Source: Panagrolaimus kolymaensis (lineage: Eukaryota > Nematoda > Chromadorea > Rhabditida > Panagrolaimidae). Taken from it: 64,000 nucleotides of DNA. The stretch lies in contig JAJQJQ010000051.1 in assembly GCA_028622995.1 (NCBI GenBank), positions 1,302,001 through 1,366,000 on the forward strand, given 5' to 3'. Numbering within the stretch: the stretch's first letter is position 1; each line of letters starts with the position of its first letter. The position numbers and the translations under genes were made by a program. Positions 13,825 to 26,569 of this stretch are shown here, piece after piece. The notes beneath the pieces are model-generated. The model had not been told where the DNA came from. It saw nothing but the letters and a program-made list of their open reading frames with translations, and made no database searches.

Positions 13825-14424
13825 TTTAAAGATATTTTATTAACTCAAAAAACCATTCGAAAAAAACGCCATTCATTTGCAGAGAAGCGAAGGAAAGGAG
13901 AAAAAGAATTTTTTTGCTAAGAATGACGTAGACTTAATTATTTCTCTTCGCGACTCGCAAATTTTTTATGAATGCATTATTACAAACAGTTCATCATCCA
14001 TCCTAGATTGCAAAAAAGTGAATAATAAAATGCCATTTATGTCGGAGGTAAAAAAACAGTAAGAATTCAGCTGCTAAAAGTTTTGGAAATAGGTGAAGTT
14101 GCCTTAGCTTCATGAGTTGTAATTATTGTTGAACTAAAAAACCTTCACATTTTTTAAGACAATTTTCCCATTTTTTACCTAATGAAAAATAGAAAGTTTT
14201 TACATATGTATTTCAAATCCAACAACTTTTTTTACTATGAATAAACGAAATCCCGTGAGATCAATTTTGTTTTAAATTTTTATTGGAAAAAGGATAAAGA
14301 AAATAAATAAATCCAATCATGCACGGAAAAAACAATAAATAAATATGAAGAAATAAATATAATCAAAAAAATAAAGGCAAAAGATAATATAAAAATAAAA
14401 CTACATTTTTAGAACTTTTTGAAC

Positions 14425-14928
14425 CTATTCTTGTTGTTGTTGATCTGATGTAACTGAAACACCTGTGAAATATTCAAGTGGATATTCTTCCATGGCTTTT
14501 CGTTCTTCGGGAGTATAATCATCCACGATATTTAAGAATTTTTGAATTTCATTTACTTCCATATTTTCTAATTTGAATAAAGTGAAATCCCCTGCGGCTT
14601 CAAGGAATCTTTGAGAATCGAGGTAATCGGCTTTCCAACACAATTCTTTAAATTCGGTTTCATTCATTTCATTGAAAAATTTATTAGTCCATTCAATATC
14701 TTTTTCAGAGGTGGCACAATCAAAGTGGTTGTGAAGATTAATGAAAGATTCCAATTGTTTTGAAGTCATATCAACTTCCACCGCTTCGCTATTATCCGTG
14801 TGTTCGGCGACATTTTTAAGAATCGAACAAGCATCAATAACTCGAGAATCAACTTCAATCATAAATTCTTGATTGATTTTTGAGCGAAGAGTAAGTTTTG
14901 AAACAGTTGAACCAGAAGCAGGCGGCAT
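14425..14928 (-). CDS. SKP1-related protein (SKR), intronless
   Basis: A single open frame of 167 residues. The N-terminal half has the BTB/POZ-like SKP1 fold pattern: LRSKINQEFMIEVD, then SILKNVAEHTDNSEAVEVD and MTSKQLESFINLHNH. The C-terminal half has the SKP1 dimerisation and F-box-binding pattern: ELCWKADYLDSQRFLEAAGD followed by DDYTPEERKAMEE and a short acidic or Q tail. SKP1 links CUL1 to F-box proteins in SCF ubiquitin ligases, and nematodes carry many divergent skr paralogues. The canonical NxxD/WC C-terminal end is replaced by YPLEYFTG, so this is a divergent copy. The absence of introns among intron-rich neighbours could reflect retroposition. It lies beside the possible F-box-like pair on the same strand. 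Confidence 0.85.
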   Translation of the reverse strand: MPPASGSTVSKLTLRSKINQEFMIEVDSRVIDACSILKNVAEHTDNSEAVEVDMTSKQLESFINLHNHFDCATSEKDIEWTNKFFNEMNETEFKELCWKADYLDSQRFLEAAGDFTLFKLENMEVNEIQKFLNIVDDYTPEERKAMEEYPLEYFTGVSVTSDQQQQE

Positions 14929-15686
14929 TTTTAAGATAAAAAAAATAAAAGAAAAGCAGACGAGGAGAAAAAGAAAGAAGGTAGTAGAGTAGTCGTTGAA
15001 CCTAAACTAATAAAATTTGTGATTTTGGCTTTTGCTTTTATAGTAAAAAAAATTACTAAATCATTTTTGTAAAGAAAGTTGATAAGTGCCTATTTAATTA
15101 TGACTTCGAGAAATAATTAAAATCCAATCAAAGGCATAAATATATTTTTTTTTAAATTCAAAGATGCCCTTTTTTCTTTCCCACCTACTGATAGATTTAT
15201 TCGTTGGCAAAAAAAAATTAATGACCTTACCCTCTGAAAATTTTCGGACAAGACAAGAGAGGTTTTTTTTATTACATGGCCAGTGAGATGCCTCTTTTTC
15301 TCTTTCGTTGGCATGATTTTTTTCCCTCTATTGCCATTGCAATGTTTAATGGTGACATTGATTTTTTTTAGAGGTCATAATAATCTTGAGCCGAAAACTA
15401 AAGCAAAAATCATGGTTGTTCATCAAAGCACGGCAAAAAAATCGTAGTTTTTCGGCGCCAAATTAATCTCTCAGATTTTTACATTATTTTTTTTGAGTCT
15501 TGCATTAATTTAATTGCGTTTTTTTCTTTCTTTAAAAACATGAATATTAAATTCTGAAATTATGATTGAAAAATCTTTCATAAATTTGTTGGGAAATTTT
15601 TTGATAAAAAATATTCTCTTAGAAAATTTAATTTCAACTTTTTTTAGATTCGATTCTTTTTGGTTTCGCAAAAAAACAAGAAGAAA
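14929..15686. other. divergent intergenic region
   Basis: This stretch separates the minus-strand SKP1-related gene from the plus-strand secreted peptide and should carry both promoters. A TTTTTTTAG acceptor ending at 15647 precedes the ATG at 15687 and could be a spliced-leader acceptor. The minus-strand frame 15117-15314 is basic and low in complexity and was not accepted as a gene. Confidence 0.5.
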
Positions 15687-15956
15687 ATGAAGCTTTTTCT
15701 TTCGCTTTTTTTGATGGTTGTTATTTATTTTTTTAATATTGATGCCTATCCTCCAGTTGATCGTGGAACAGCTGAATTAATTGAAGCTGGAATTCTTACA
15801 ACCACGCCTGTGCCAGATTTAAACGATGGTAGCTTTTATTATAATAAATTCGATCAGATGGTTTACAAAAAAGATGATCCATTTCATCCTTCAACAACAA
15901 CAACTCAAACACCTAAAGTAATAATAAGCATCCAAGAATTCAATCATCTTCCTTAA
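15687..15956 (+). CDS. small secreted peptide, unknown function
   Basis: An 89-residue single-exon frame. It begins with a strong signal peptide (MKLFLSLFLMVVIYFF, then NIDA) and probable cleavage before YPPVDRG. The mature part of about 68 residues has no cysteine, a threonine-rich segment (TTTTTQT) and no domain I recognise. The ATG at 15687 was chosen because it directly begins the signal peptide and follows an acceptor-like TTTTTAG at 15647. An AATAAA lies at 16188-16193. It could be a neuropeptide-like or excreted protein, but no dibasic processing repeats are visible apart from one KK. Confidence 0.6.
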   Translation: MKLFLSLFLMVVIYFFNIDAYPPVDRGTAELIEAGILTTTPVPDLNDGSFYYNKFDQMVYKKDDPFHPSTTTTQTPKVIISIQEFNHLP

Positions 15957-16471
15957 AATCACTCCTATCAGAATTGTTGTTTCATTACCACATTCGACAC
16001 TTATATTATCAGGGGTAGTTGGAAGCAATAAAGCTTCAACGTCTTAATTCATTATTATTTGATATATCCGTCCAATGATTCATTTTCGTATATTTAAAAC
16101 TTTTCTCTATCCCTCGAGGATATTTTGATATCTATCATTATTATTATTTGTTAATTAACATTATTTTTTGTTATTGTCGTCTTCAAAAATAAATTTTGTT
16201 TAAACTTTTTTTATTTCATACATGAATTAAAAAAATTATATAATACTTAAATTTTTTGCAAACATATATTTGCGAGTTATGGAACATGGATGGAAAGAGG
16301 TGCAGTAAGAAGTTCACAGAAATTATGGAAACGCCGCAATTTAATATATCCTCCTTCTCCACAATAAGGTCACGCGTTCTCGATACGAAAGTTTTTTTTA
16401 GATTTAACTGTAATTCATTTTTATGATATGATTTTTAATTATTTTTATAATTAAATTCATATTTTGGATGC

Positions 16472-16939
16472 GATAAGGAAGCTAATGATACCAAGTTTCA
16501 TTACGTTTGTGAACAATTTGATCGACTTCCAATCAACTCAACCTTCAATCGAAGATCAGATTATCCTAGAACCGTGGATTTTTAATCGGTATGCAAAATC
16601 AAATCCCCCACATCGAGATGAACATGGTTAGTTCGTTTTTTCCTAAAAAAATTTGAAATTCGACCTGAATCATAACATTTTGTCCAAAAAATAGATGTTT
16701 TTTTACTCCTTTTTGACGTTTTCTAGCACTAAATGTTATGATTCAGGTCGAATTTCAAATTTTTTTAGGAAAAAACGAACTAACCATGTTCATCTCGATG
16801 TGGGGGATTCGATTTTGCATACCGATTAAAAATCCACGGTTCTAGGATAATCTGATCTTCGATTGAAGGTTGAGTTGATTGGAAGTCGATCAAATTGTTC
16901 ACAAACGTAATGAAACTTGGTATCAATATCTTCCATATC
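16472..16939. mobile_element. long near-perfect inverted repeat (foldback element)
   Basis: The core arms 16486-16680 and 16731-16925 are 195 bases each. They are reverse complements with only one difference seen (an A/G near 16611) and enclose a 50-base spacer. Imperfect pairing continues outwards to about 16472 and 16939. There is no coding capacity and no convincing target duplication. It lies immediately upstream of the DUF268 exons. The near identity suggests a recent origin, or correction between the arms. Confidence 0.9.
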
Positions 16940-17351
16940 TCTTTCCCAATATGGTTTTATAATCAAAAATATTTAAAAAATTTATTAATAAAAAGAATTG
17001 GTATAAACTTTGAAAAAAATATTTCGTTGGGTCTCGACACGGTCAAAAATGACCTTATAGTGCTTCTCCCCAATTTGTGCCCCATTGATTTTTTAATATT
17101 GTAAATTTAAAGTGGCTTTTTCACTAATTTTATTAAAATTGATAGGAATTTTTTAATGTTATATAATTTGAAAGTAAATATTAAATAAGGATTTACCAAA
17201 CATATCGAAAAGCTAAGAAATTTTTTTTAAAGGAATAATAGGATAATTTGCATATCTTCTATACAATTCAATTATTAACGAAGATGTCATCTTTTTCCTT
17301 TAAAAAATAAGTATGCATGAGCTTGATAAACTATAGTTAAATTCTTTTTAG

Positions 17352-18349
17352 ATATTTTATGAATGGCAAAAAATTGCACAAAATGGCTTGACTTTGGTCC
17401 CACCTAAAGAATTACCAAATTTGGAAGCTTTTTTACTCAATAACTATTCCACCCTTAAAAGCATTTATCTTAATGATGTTCCACATAATGAAAAAATATC
17501 CATAACAATTTGGAATAAAACATACATTGAAGCTTTGGTAAAAAGTGTTAAACAAAATCCGTATAGTATATTTCGCTCGTACGAGAATCAATCATGTATG
17601 TTAAATCTTAAAATATAATTTACTAAAGCAATCAAAAAAAATTTTAGTGTCAGTTTTTATGGCAACAAAATATTTTAATGTGAGTGGACAAGTTGGTGCT
17701 GCCGTAATTGGTTCACGTTCGCCAATGACCGAAGCTTATATATTGGCCAATGGAGCTAAATATGTTACAACAATAGATTATCAAAAAATAATTATTACTC
17801 ATCACCAAATGATCTTTGATGATTATGCTCCCGAATTGCTAACCCTTCAAAAAAAGTAAATATTTTTTTCTCTATCATGAAATTTGCAATTTTTATTATT
17901 TTCCTTAGTTTAAGTAGTCATTTTGATTTTATTGTAAGTTTTTCAATTATTGAACACACTGGTCTCGGTAGATATGATGATCCAACAATGGATCCAAATG
18001 GAGATATACGAGAAATGAATAAAATTCGTTGTTTATTAAAAAATGGTGGACTTTTGTTTGTTGGATTTCCTGTTGGCATGGATACTGTTTATTTTAATGC
18101 TTCTCGAGTTTATGGTCGAATTAGATTGGCGATGATGTTCGAAGGTAAAATAAAAATTAAAAAAAAATATTTTTAAAGTCAAAAAACTTGAGCAATTTTT
18201 TTCAACTTTCAATTTCCATTTTTTTAGGCTTTCGATTATTGGGTGTGTTTTTTAATGACTCTAATAAACCAATAAAGCTTACACAAAAAATACTTGAAAA
18301 TGAAGGAGGATCTGATGAATATTTATTTGTTTTGCAGAAAAAAGATTGA
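17352..18349 (+). CDS. DUF268 family protein (methyltransferase-like), 5' end not resolved
   Basis: Exons 17352-17595, 17648-17855, 17909-18144 (alternative start 17918) and 18228-18349 join in frame, giving 269 residues without a start. Diagnostic motifs are FDFIVSFSIIEHTGLGRY, DPxxDPNGD, a segment LLKNGGLLFVGFPVG, then FNASRVYG and a final GFRLLGVF. These match DUF268, a family found in nematodes whose core resembles class I SAM-dependent methyltransferases. No substrate is known to me. The first visible exon begins right after a TTTTTAG acceptor with IFYEWQKIAQNG, so an upstream exon should exist. No good start exon was found between the foldback element and 17352, so the gene may be 5'-truncated or its first exon may be tiny. 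Confidence 0.75.
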
Positions 18350-20132
18350 CTGACTAAATTGAAATAATATCAACATTTTAAAACTTTTTGTTAGCAATAT
18401 TTTTTTCAATTTTTACATAAATTGCGTAAAAAATACTTTTTTTAATTTAATTTTTTTACTTTGCAACTAAGGGTTTTGAATATATTTCTTTGCACATAAT
18501 TCATTTGACGGTTAATATGAGTTAAAATCACTTTGGTATTTTGATAAACCAAGCTTAAAATCAATCATAAAGTTTTATTTTGACCAAAATCACGCTATTT
18601 CAATTTGAATTTAAACATGATTTACTTTTCGAACATTTTTTTTTTTGCAGCCATTACTTTAATGTCTTGGATATGCTTGTATTTATGACAAAGCTCGCAA
18701 AAAACTCATAACTTAACCACGTGAATTTAAAAATTTTATATTTGTGTTTGAAAAGCTGTTTTTTTTTGTTGAAAAATGAAGAAGAACATTTCCAAAACTG
18801 CTGTTATTTGATTAATAAAAAAGAGCTATGTTTGTTCATATTTTTTTTGTACTTTCTTCCTTTTCTCAATTTTCATCACAAAAAAGCGCCTGAATAAAAT
18901 TAATGAAATAAAACTCCTGTTTTATCTCTAATAAAAATGGGTGTTTATTTAATAAAACGAAGACATACATAATTTTTTACATGTCTCTTTTTCGCATTTT
19001 AATTTTATGGAGTCATTAATAAAAAAATTATAAAATGTTAAGTTTGCCGCCTTCATGCAATCTACTGGACATCGAAGTGTTGAAAGTTTTAATAATAATA
19101 AAAAAGCTTTTGCCTAATTTTATAAACCATCAACAACAAATTTACCTATGTAGCTTGAGTTGGTTTTCTTTCTCAAATAATTACAAAATGCTTTAAACCA
19201 AAAAAAATCTCTTCCACGTTTTTAGGATTAAATTTTTTTTATCAAACTTGGATTTATCGAAATTTTGGTTTCATAGCTTTTTTTTAAATTTTTCTATATA
19301 ATGAAAAATAGCAAATGCATTTCCTGCCATTTTAGTACCTAATTTACAAATATTTAAATTACCTTTAATAGCTTGTTCGACCACAAACTAATTTTTATTG
19401 AGCACGAAAACCTTTAAAAAAATATTGATATATCAATACTCCAAACCTAAAATGCAAATTTTCCAATTATGGTAGTTTTTCATCTTTGTTTATTTATCCT
19501 CTTTTTTTCTTTATCAATTTTTGCAAATTCGGCATTCTTCAAAATCTTTAGTTTTTCTCGACCTCTCTGTGCACTGCGATCGTTATTTATTTCAATTGGT
19601 GCCGCTACTGTTTTTCTTCTTCTTTGTTGAAGCTTATCTTTACTTTTACTTCGCGCTCCTTCATTTTTTCATTTTCCTTCATTTACTTTTCCCATGAGCT
19701 TTTATCATTATTTATTTTTTCCTTCCATTTTCTTGCTTCTGTTTTTTGCGCCATTTGCCATCGCCGAAGAAATATACTTGAAAAGTTTTTGTTTTGTTTT
19801 GTTTTTTGTCCTTGCTTTTGTTTAGAGTTTTTTTTCTTCCTTCATTCCATCCACTTCTAAAAATATATTTTTTTTTGTTTTTCGTGCCATTCTTGAATAT
19901 ATTTTTTTCATCCACCGAAGAAAAAAACGGACCTTGCAACAACTTCTCTGTTTTTTTCTTTTTCTTTGTCCCATGAGATTCTCTTTTTTTTTTCGAGGCT
20001 TGAGAATATCTTTTTAAACTAATGATCTGAAGAAAAAAAAGTAATAGCTTCTTGTTTACTATATTTATGGTGCCATCTCGAAAAATTTTGACGGCTTAAA
20101 AGTTTTTTTTAACCTTTATACTTTCTTCAAAA

Positions 20133-20183
20133 TGAATAATAACTATAATTTTGCAAAATATTGCTAAAAAGTTGTTACTATCA
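20133..20183 (+). repeat. 49-bp TGATAGTAAC/TTACTATCA element
   Basis: The right end GTTACTATCA is intact, the left end is weak (TGAATAATAA), and the core AAATATTGC is present. Intergenic. Confidence 0.6.
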
Positions 20184-21656
20184 AATTTTTTCATTAATAG
20201 CTGCTTCCATAACAATTTATCTAGCAATATTTTGATGAACTTAATTTGGGATACATTAATATTTTATTCTTTTCACTTTTTTTGCATATATAATTTTGAT
20301 TGATAAAGTCTTTTGATATTTTTAATTCAAAGTTTTTTTGCTTTTATAAAAGCATTTTTTTATTTGAACTTTAGCCGTCCCAATTATAATTTTATTATTT
20401 CCGTGTTTCACTTATTTTACTTCCATTTACCATCAAAAAATAAAAAAAACTTCAAAGCAATAAAAAATTAGTTCCAAAAAGGTCATTCATTTATTTACAA
20501 AAAAAATAATAATGAAACCATAAACAATAAATCTCATTAACCCGACGGCCGGCTTTACTACCTATTGCCTTTTATATATTCCACACCTGAATGCAATTAC
20601 CTTTACCGCTTTTTTTTTGTTTAATGCTTTCTCTCTTTCTCTATTTTTGGGTTTCCATTTTTTTTTGCGGGAAATGAGTCAAAATAAAGAGAACAAGAAG
20701 GCAAAATTTACCTTCAGCAACAAAAACAAATTAACTCAAAACACGAGGAAACAAAAAAATAAAAATAAATGGTAGTTGCCAGGTACACATACATAAAAAC
20801 AGAAGAATAGTTCAGTTCAGCTCGGTTCGAAACTTGACTGTCAATAACCCAAAAATGGTTCAATAATTATTGTTTTTGGACGAACACTAATGAACAGAAG
20901 ACCGACAATTATGCCTCCCACGCCGTGTATTGTTTTTCTCGACTGCTTTTTATGTATCTACCTCTCTCTTTGCCATTGTGAAGAAAAAAATGAATACAAA
21001 ATCCTCTCTCTTTTTTTTTATCCGCTTTACAATTATTATTACTTTTATTAATTTTCATTAATATTTTTTGGGCTTTTTTTCTTTTTTGAACACCGACAAA
21101 CCTAATCGCTAATGTTCGTGTGTATGTACGTTTTAACTCAAAACTATCAAACTGTCGAACAATGAAATACAGAAACAAGGTTTTGTCACTTTTACGGTTT
21201 TCTAAAAAAGCAAGCGAATTGAAATGCGATGAATCATCAGCAAGCAATTGAGAGAATAGTTATTCTTAGTGTACATACATATTTCTTAAAGTGGGAAAAT
21301 GGTTTATATGTATTTTTTTGTGTATCGATGGTCGTCGACGTGCATGTCTTTCTTTCTTTCATTTTTTCGGTCTTCTAAAGTGCCCTTTCTCTCTTTTTTC
21401 TTCTCGTTTACAAATGAAGAAAAATAAATAAATACACTTTTGGCAAATTTCCAAAAAGCCCTTGACCTTTCTCTTTCCTCCTCGTGTTCGGTTCTTCTTC
21501 TGCCTTATAGTGTTGGTTATTTTCGCGGACACAACAAACCAATTTTTTGCGAACGCTTTCTTTTTTTCCTTTCATTTCCTCTCTCTTTTTTTATTGCAAC
21601 CGACATTCGTTTTCCTTTCCTTTTTTTGGTTATGCCGAATACCGAATATAAATAGT

Positions 21657-21672
21657 GAGAGAGAGAGAGAGA
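21657..21672. repeat. (GA)n microsatellite
   Basis: Eight GA dinucleotides in a row in intergenic DNA. Confidence 0.9.
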
Positions 21673-22606
21673 TTTTAGCGTTTCTAAACTATGCATACAT
21701 ATATTTTGATATATACATTTTTTTCTCCTTCATCAAAAATGGAAAGCAAGCAGCACCCGAAAGAGGAAAATAGAAAAATATTAGTAGCCGATGAAAAAAA
21801 GAAAGAAGAACGAAGGAATGACAGACAAACTTACACACGGAGCTACATAGAGACGACAAACAAGCCAAACACAACATTGAACAACTATCAAACAACGACG
21901 TCGTGTGTAAGAGAGGGAGAATAAGAGAGAGAGCCAAGTAATAACACACAATGTCGTCGGAAGCAACAACAACCAACGATGGGGAGGAAGATGGTGAATA
22001 GCAACCTCCTGTTCCATAGCTTGCAAAAGCAGCACCACAAAAATATAAATGAGATAGTCTTCCTCCCTCTGTTTCTCTCAATAATGAACGACGAGACAAT
22101 GAAAGAGGACGACGACCATCGACTGACCATTACTCGCTTAGCTTCTTCTCCTTCTTGTTGTAGCTATAGCTGCAAAAATAAAAAGGCTTTTCCTTCCCTG
22201 TCATCCACTAACCACCAAATACATTTTTGGGTCTTGCGAAAAAGCCAGCCAACGAAATAAAAGGAATGGAAAGAATGCTTTTTATTTTGGGGTAATAGTA
22301 ATAACTAACTAAAATGATTCAGCAACGCGCACAATTGCGGTTTTCTTCCTTATTTCTTTCCTCACTTTTTTTGTTGTTGTTTGATTGTGGCGGCTTGAGC
22401 GAGTTTCTTCTCCATTACCGCTGCTGCTGCAACCGGAAAAGCTCTCTTATTTTTTTAATTTCCTTTAAAAAAAAGTTTTTTTTCTTTTAGGCGCATAAAA
22501 TAAGGGTCAAATTGCATGCTTTTAAGGAAGGTCATAAAAATGCAGGAAGAAAAATAAAATTGATGAAAAGCTTATTTTTCGGTTTTTAAAAGATTGAAAA
22601 ATACTG

Positions 22607-22656
22607 TGACAGTAATAGAAATTCTAAAATTTATTGCTGAAAAGTAATTACTATCC
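22607..22656 (+). repeat. 49-bp TGATAGTAAC/TTACTATCA element
   Basis: Ends are TGACAGTAAT and ATTACTATCC, with core AATTTATTGC. Intergenic, 76 bases before the next copy. Confidence 0.7.
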
Positions 22657-22732
22657 TCAAACACTTTTTAATATAAAATGATAGTATTAATATTTTGCAC
22701 AGTATTATTTCTTTTTTGTTGCTTTCACTTCA

Positions 22733-22781
22733 TGATGGTAACTTTTATTTTCAAATTATTGTCAAAAAATTTTTACTATCA
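22733..22781 (+). repeat. 49-bp TGATAGTAAC/TTACTATCA element
   Basis: Ends are TGATGGTAAC and TTACTATCA. Core AATTATTGT sits at element positions 22-30, identical to the copies at 38436 and 52297. Confidence 0.8.
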
Positions 22782-25700
22782 CTTTTCTTCGTTTTTCTTT
22801 AACGGTTTAAAACACCCTAAAAATAAATATTTTCTTATCTTTCCTTTCTCAACTTCATTTTTATAGTCTTAATCATACATTTTTTTTTCTTCCTCCTTTT
22901 CCTACAATAATAAAATTATGGGGGTGGTTAACATACAAAAAAAAAAAAGAGACGAGTCCGTTGATGATAGACTAAAAGAAGAAGAAAAATTATTTTTATA
23001 ATATTAATGGTTTATTTCCATTTTAAGGGTGTGGGCCAAAAAAATGATTTTTTTTGGAAATGCTATGAGTCAGCAGCTTTTTTCCCGTGAGCACCGCGCA
23101 AATTATTTTCTTTCTTCCATCTTTTTTTTACGTGTGTGTATTTTTCTTTTTAATTTTGATGTTGCTGCTACTTGTTTCACCGATGTTATTACATTTTTTT
23201 AATAAGTACACGATTTTGCTAAAAAAAGGTTTAAAGAATGTTTTGAATTTTTTTTGAAACAACTTTCAAAAAATATAGTTGAGTTTTGAAAGTTTTAAAA
23301 GGTCAAGAAGCGGCAGCAAGGAACTGTTTTTTGTCGTCGTCGGTGTAAGCTTATTTCAATAACAACAATAAAAAATGAATTTCATGAGTTTGGAAAACCC
23401 CTGATCGAAATGTGCTTGATCGGATGTAAGATATTTTTATATATTTCGATTATTCATTTTCTAAATGCTTTAATAATGATTGTACATTTACAAATCTGAT
23501 GATCTCCGACTTCTTTGAGTGTTTCATGCTTTTAAAAATTATTGAGTAATTTTTCTCTCTTTAAAAATAGAGTCATTATTAAAGGATATTTCGCTGCAAA
23601 AAAGTAAAGACTTTCAAAATTTGGTTAAAATTCTTCTAATCCTTTTTATAGAATTTTCATGGTGAAATTCGGCGTACTAATAATTAACGTAACTTTCTCT
23701 TTATTTATTTCGGTTTAGTTCTAACTTTTTATTTTCAAAATTTTAAATATTATTAGAAAACATTATTAATTCAATTTCTCTAATTGCTTCAAAAAATTTT
23801 TTTTGCTCTTTGACTTCTTTTGTATGCTTTTTTTCTTTGTTTCTTTTTTATTCAATTTTTCTTGGGCTGCTTGATTGCTTTTATTTCAACAAACACATGT
23901 ATGCTGCTTTTCATAAATCATGCTTCTTCTTTCCCGTTTTTATTTTCACGTGTCCTTCTTTTTTTCAATTTAAAAAAAATTAAAAACACAAAAGAAAAAA
24001 TTATAAAATACCATCGGCATTTTTTTTGTATTTTTATTCATGTTGCCTGTCTTATTTATTGATTGATCTTCTTTTTTTTTCTTTTCATTTTTTTTAATAT
24101 CTCTTTTTTGATGTTACATTCCTATTCCATTTTTTTTATATTCGTGTCCGTTTTTTATATATATTTGGGGCTCTGCCGCGACGATGAGTCGCCGGTTGGT
24201 CGCCACTGTTCATTCATTCATATATTTTTTGTGATTTTTTTTTTGCGCTGCTGCATTCCTTTACTTTCGTTTCCTTTCCTTTTTTGCCGGCCATCATCGT
24301 TATTGTCGTCGCCATCCATCGAGAACATCGATGCTTGCCCATGAATTTGGGCTTGGGCCTGAACATTGCCTCTTTCTCTCTTTTCTTCTTTTCACGGGGT
24401 TGATGAGATAGATAGTGAATGGTAGCAGTAAAAAAAAGGAAGATGCGCAGCAACAGATTGTAGAATAAAAAAATGAATAGAAAAAAAGAGGAGAGAAAAA
24501 CTCACTCATTCATAATGGCGTTATATATATGTATTTTATTATTATTGTAAAAAAAAGACTATAGCAGACGAGCAGAATGGGAAAAAAGGAGAAGAGGAAA
24601 AGAGAGGTCATCGTCGTGTTTGGCCTTTAATTTTTTATTTATTAAAAAAAAGTGAGAGAGAACTTTATTTATTTCTGTGAAGTTTTTGTAATTTTCTGCG
24701 TTTTTTTAAAATAAAAATTGCGAAGAGTTTTGAATTCAACATATTTTATCACAGAAATTAACGAATATTTTTTAGTTTCTTAGTCTGCTCTTAATTCAAC
24801 AGAATTCAAGCAATTTAATTTTCAAACAAACTAAGCACAATTTTTTTATTTGTTCGATTTATTGTTTCTCTGTTTCGATTCTTTTTTTTTTGTTGACCCT
24901 TTTATCTTTCATTTTTAATTCCCACTACTTCCTTAATGACAGCTGAATTTTTTTTTAAATGATGGTCATTTTTTGCATGTTTTAGTTTTTAATTCTTTTT
25001 AGTTAGTTAATTTGAGTTCCATGTCAATCAATATAAGGAAAATGAGGAACAAGAAGAAAAAAAGATGCGTGTAGTTTTTTTTTGTGTTAGCTGTAGTGTA
25101 GTGACCGCTGTCCTCTTTCTCTCTGATCCTTAGCAACCAACCCAACCATCGCGACAGAAAATGTGAATGAGTGAGTGAGGGTGACTGACCACCACCACAG
25201 TGACCTTTCTCTGTGGTCATTTATTTTTATTTTTTTTTGGTTGACTGAGAATGGGTCTTTAGTTTGTGTCAATGTTCAAAAACGTGTGCGCGCTTTTCTC
25301 TTTTTTTCCCGGTCAACCAATATCTAAGTTTTAGTTTTTATTTGTAACAGTATTGTAAATTACTGAAAATTTTGAATCTTTTCTTTCTTTAATTTTTATT
25401 TTGCTGCCAAACTTTACATTTTAGCTAGACAACAAATTTTTGTGATTGATTGATTAAGGTTCTGATGAATCAGAGCAATAAATAAGAAAAACTGCATTCT
25501 CTCAATTTTTTGTATGTAAGCTTTGTTTCTATTTATAATCACTTCAAATCAATACTTTTTTTTTAATTTAAAAAAAGTTCTAATTTTAATTTCACGAACA
25601 TCACACTTTTAATTTGCGTTCACTTTTTTTAAATCACGTCAAATCAAATCCTCAAAACAAAAAAATAAAACCGCCAACAACAAACATCATTTGTTTTTGA

Positions 25701-26520
25701 AGAGGTAGTTTTATTTTGAGCTTCAAGTGAGGTGACTAAAACTCTCAAACTAATATTATTGCTTTAATTAAAAAAAATGAAGAAAGAAAAAAGCTACTGA
25801 CGATGTTGATGGAATCAAAGCAGCCACTTTTTTTCTAGCACGGTCGCTCGCGCAAAAAATAAAAATAAAAATAAAGAGAATAAAGAAAAAACAAAAGATT
25901 TTCGTTGGTGGCGGTGTAGTTGACGGACGACGACGACGACAAACCACGTGTAAGAATAAGAATGAAAAAAACATTTTTTTTTTCATTCCGTTAAGCTCTT
26001 TTTCTTTTTTTCAATCTATTTTATTTTTGTTTTTTTCTCAAACCAATTTTATTTCTTCTTCAAATCAATCTTCTTTTATTTTATTTTAAGAAACCAAAAA
26101 AAAATTAAAGGAATTTAAAATGGGTTTTCTTTTCGCTTCACCAAATAAAAATATTCACAGATTAAAAAACTATAAAATTTTAATTTAAATTGAAAAAATA
26201 GCTGCTTTTGTTTTTCAAAAAAATGAACTTTTTTTCTTTTTTTTAAAAGACGACTAACTTTATTTTACTAACTTTGTTGCGTAGTAACCCCAACAAGCGT
26301 AAATAAATTGGAAAGTGGCTAATAATAATGTAGGGCTTTGCACAAAAAAAAATAATTATGTCTTTCTGTGCCAAAAAATTCTTATGTTTTTTGCAAATAA
26401 AATTTTTGATGACTATAATAAATTTTTTATGAAAAGTTTTTGAAAAGTTACGTTACTTTCATTTTAATTTTAAACCCTTGGTTTTGGGCTCTTACAATTC
26501 TGATAAAAAATTCCATTAAA

Positions 26521-26569
26521 AGATAGTAACAATATTATGATAATATTTAACAAATTTATGTTACTATCA
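26521..26569 (-). repeat. 49-bp TGATAGTAAC/TTACTATCA element
   Basis: Both outer arms are intact (AGATAGTAAC, TTACTATCA). On the minus strand the core reads AAATATTAT at positions 22-30. Confidence 0.8.

Noticed and set aside
13877..14062. 61-codon plus-strand frame between the possible F-box-like and SKP1-like genes
   Set aside because: Lysine- and serine-rich, with no domain or partner exon; fits chance in AT-rich DNA.
16895..17104. Open frame beginning inside the foldback element, considered as the DUF268 first exon
   Set aside because: It starts within the inverted repeat, shows no family motif and has no suitable donor leading to 17352.
20815..20845. GGTTCGAAAC, resembling a tRNA T-loop box
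   Set aside because: No matching acceptor stem, A box or anticodon arm at the right distance upstream.
21689..22260. Long overlapping open frames on both strands in less AT-rich DNA
   Set aside because: Compositions are low-complexity, no domain, signal or splice pattern is convincing, and frames overlap on both strands.
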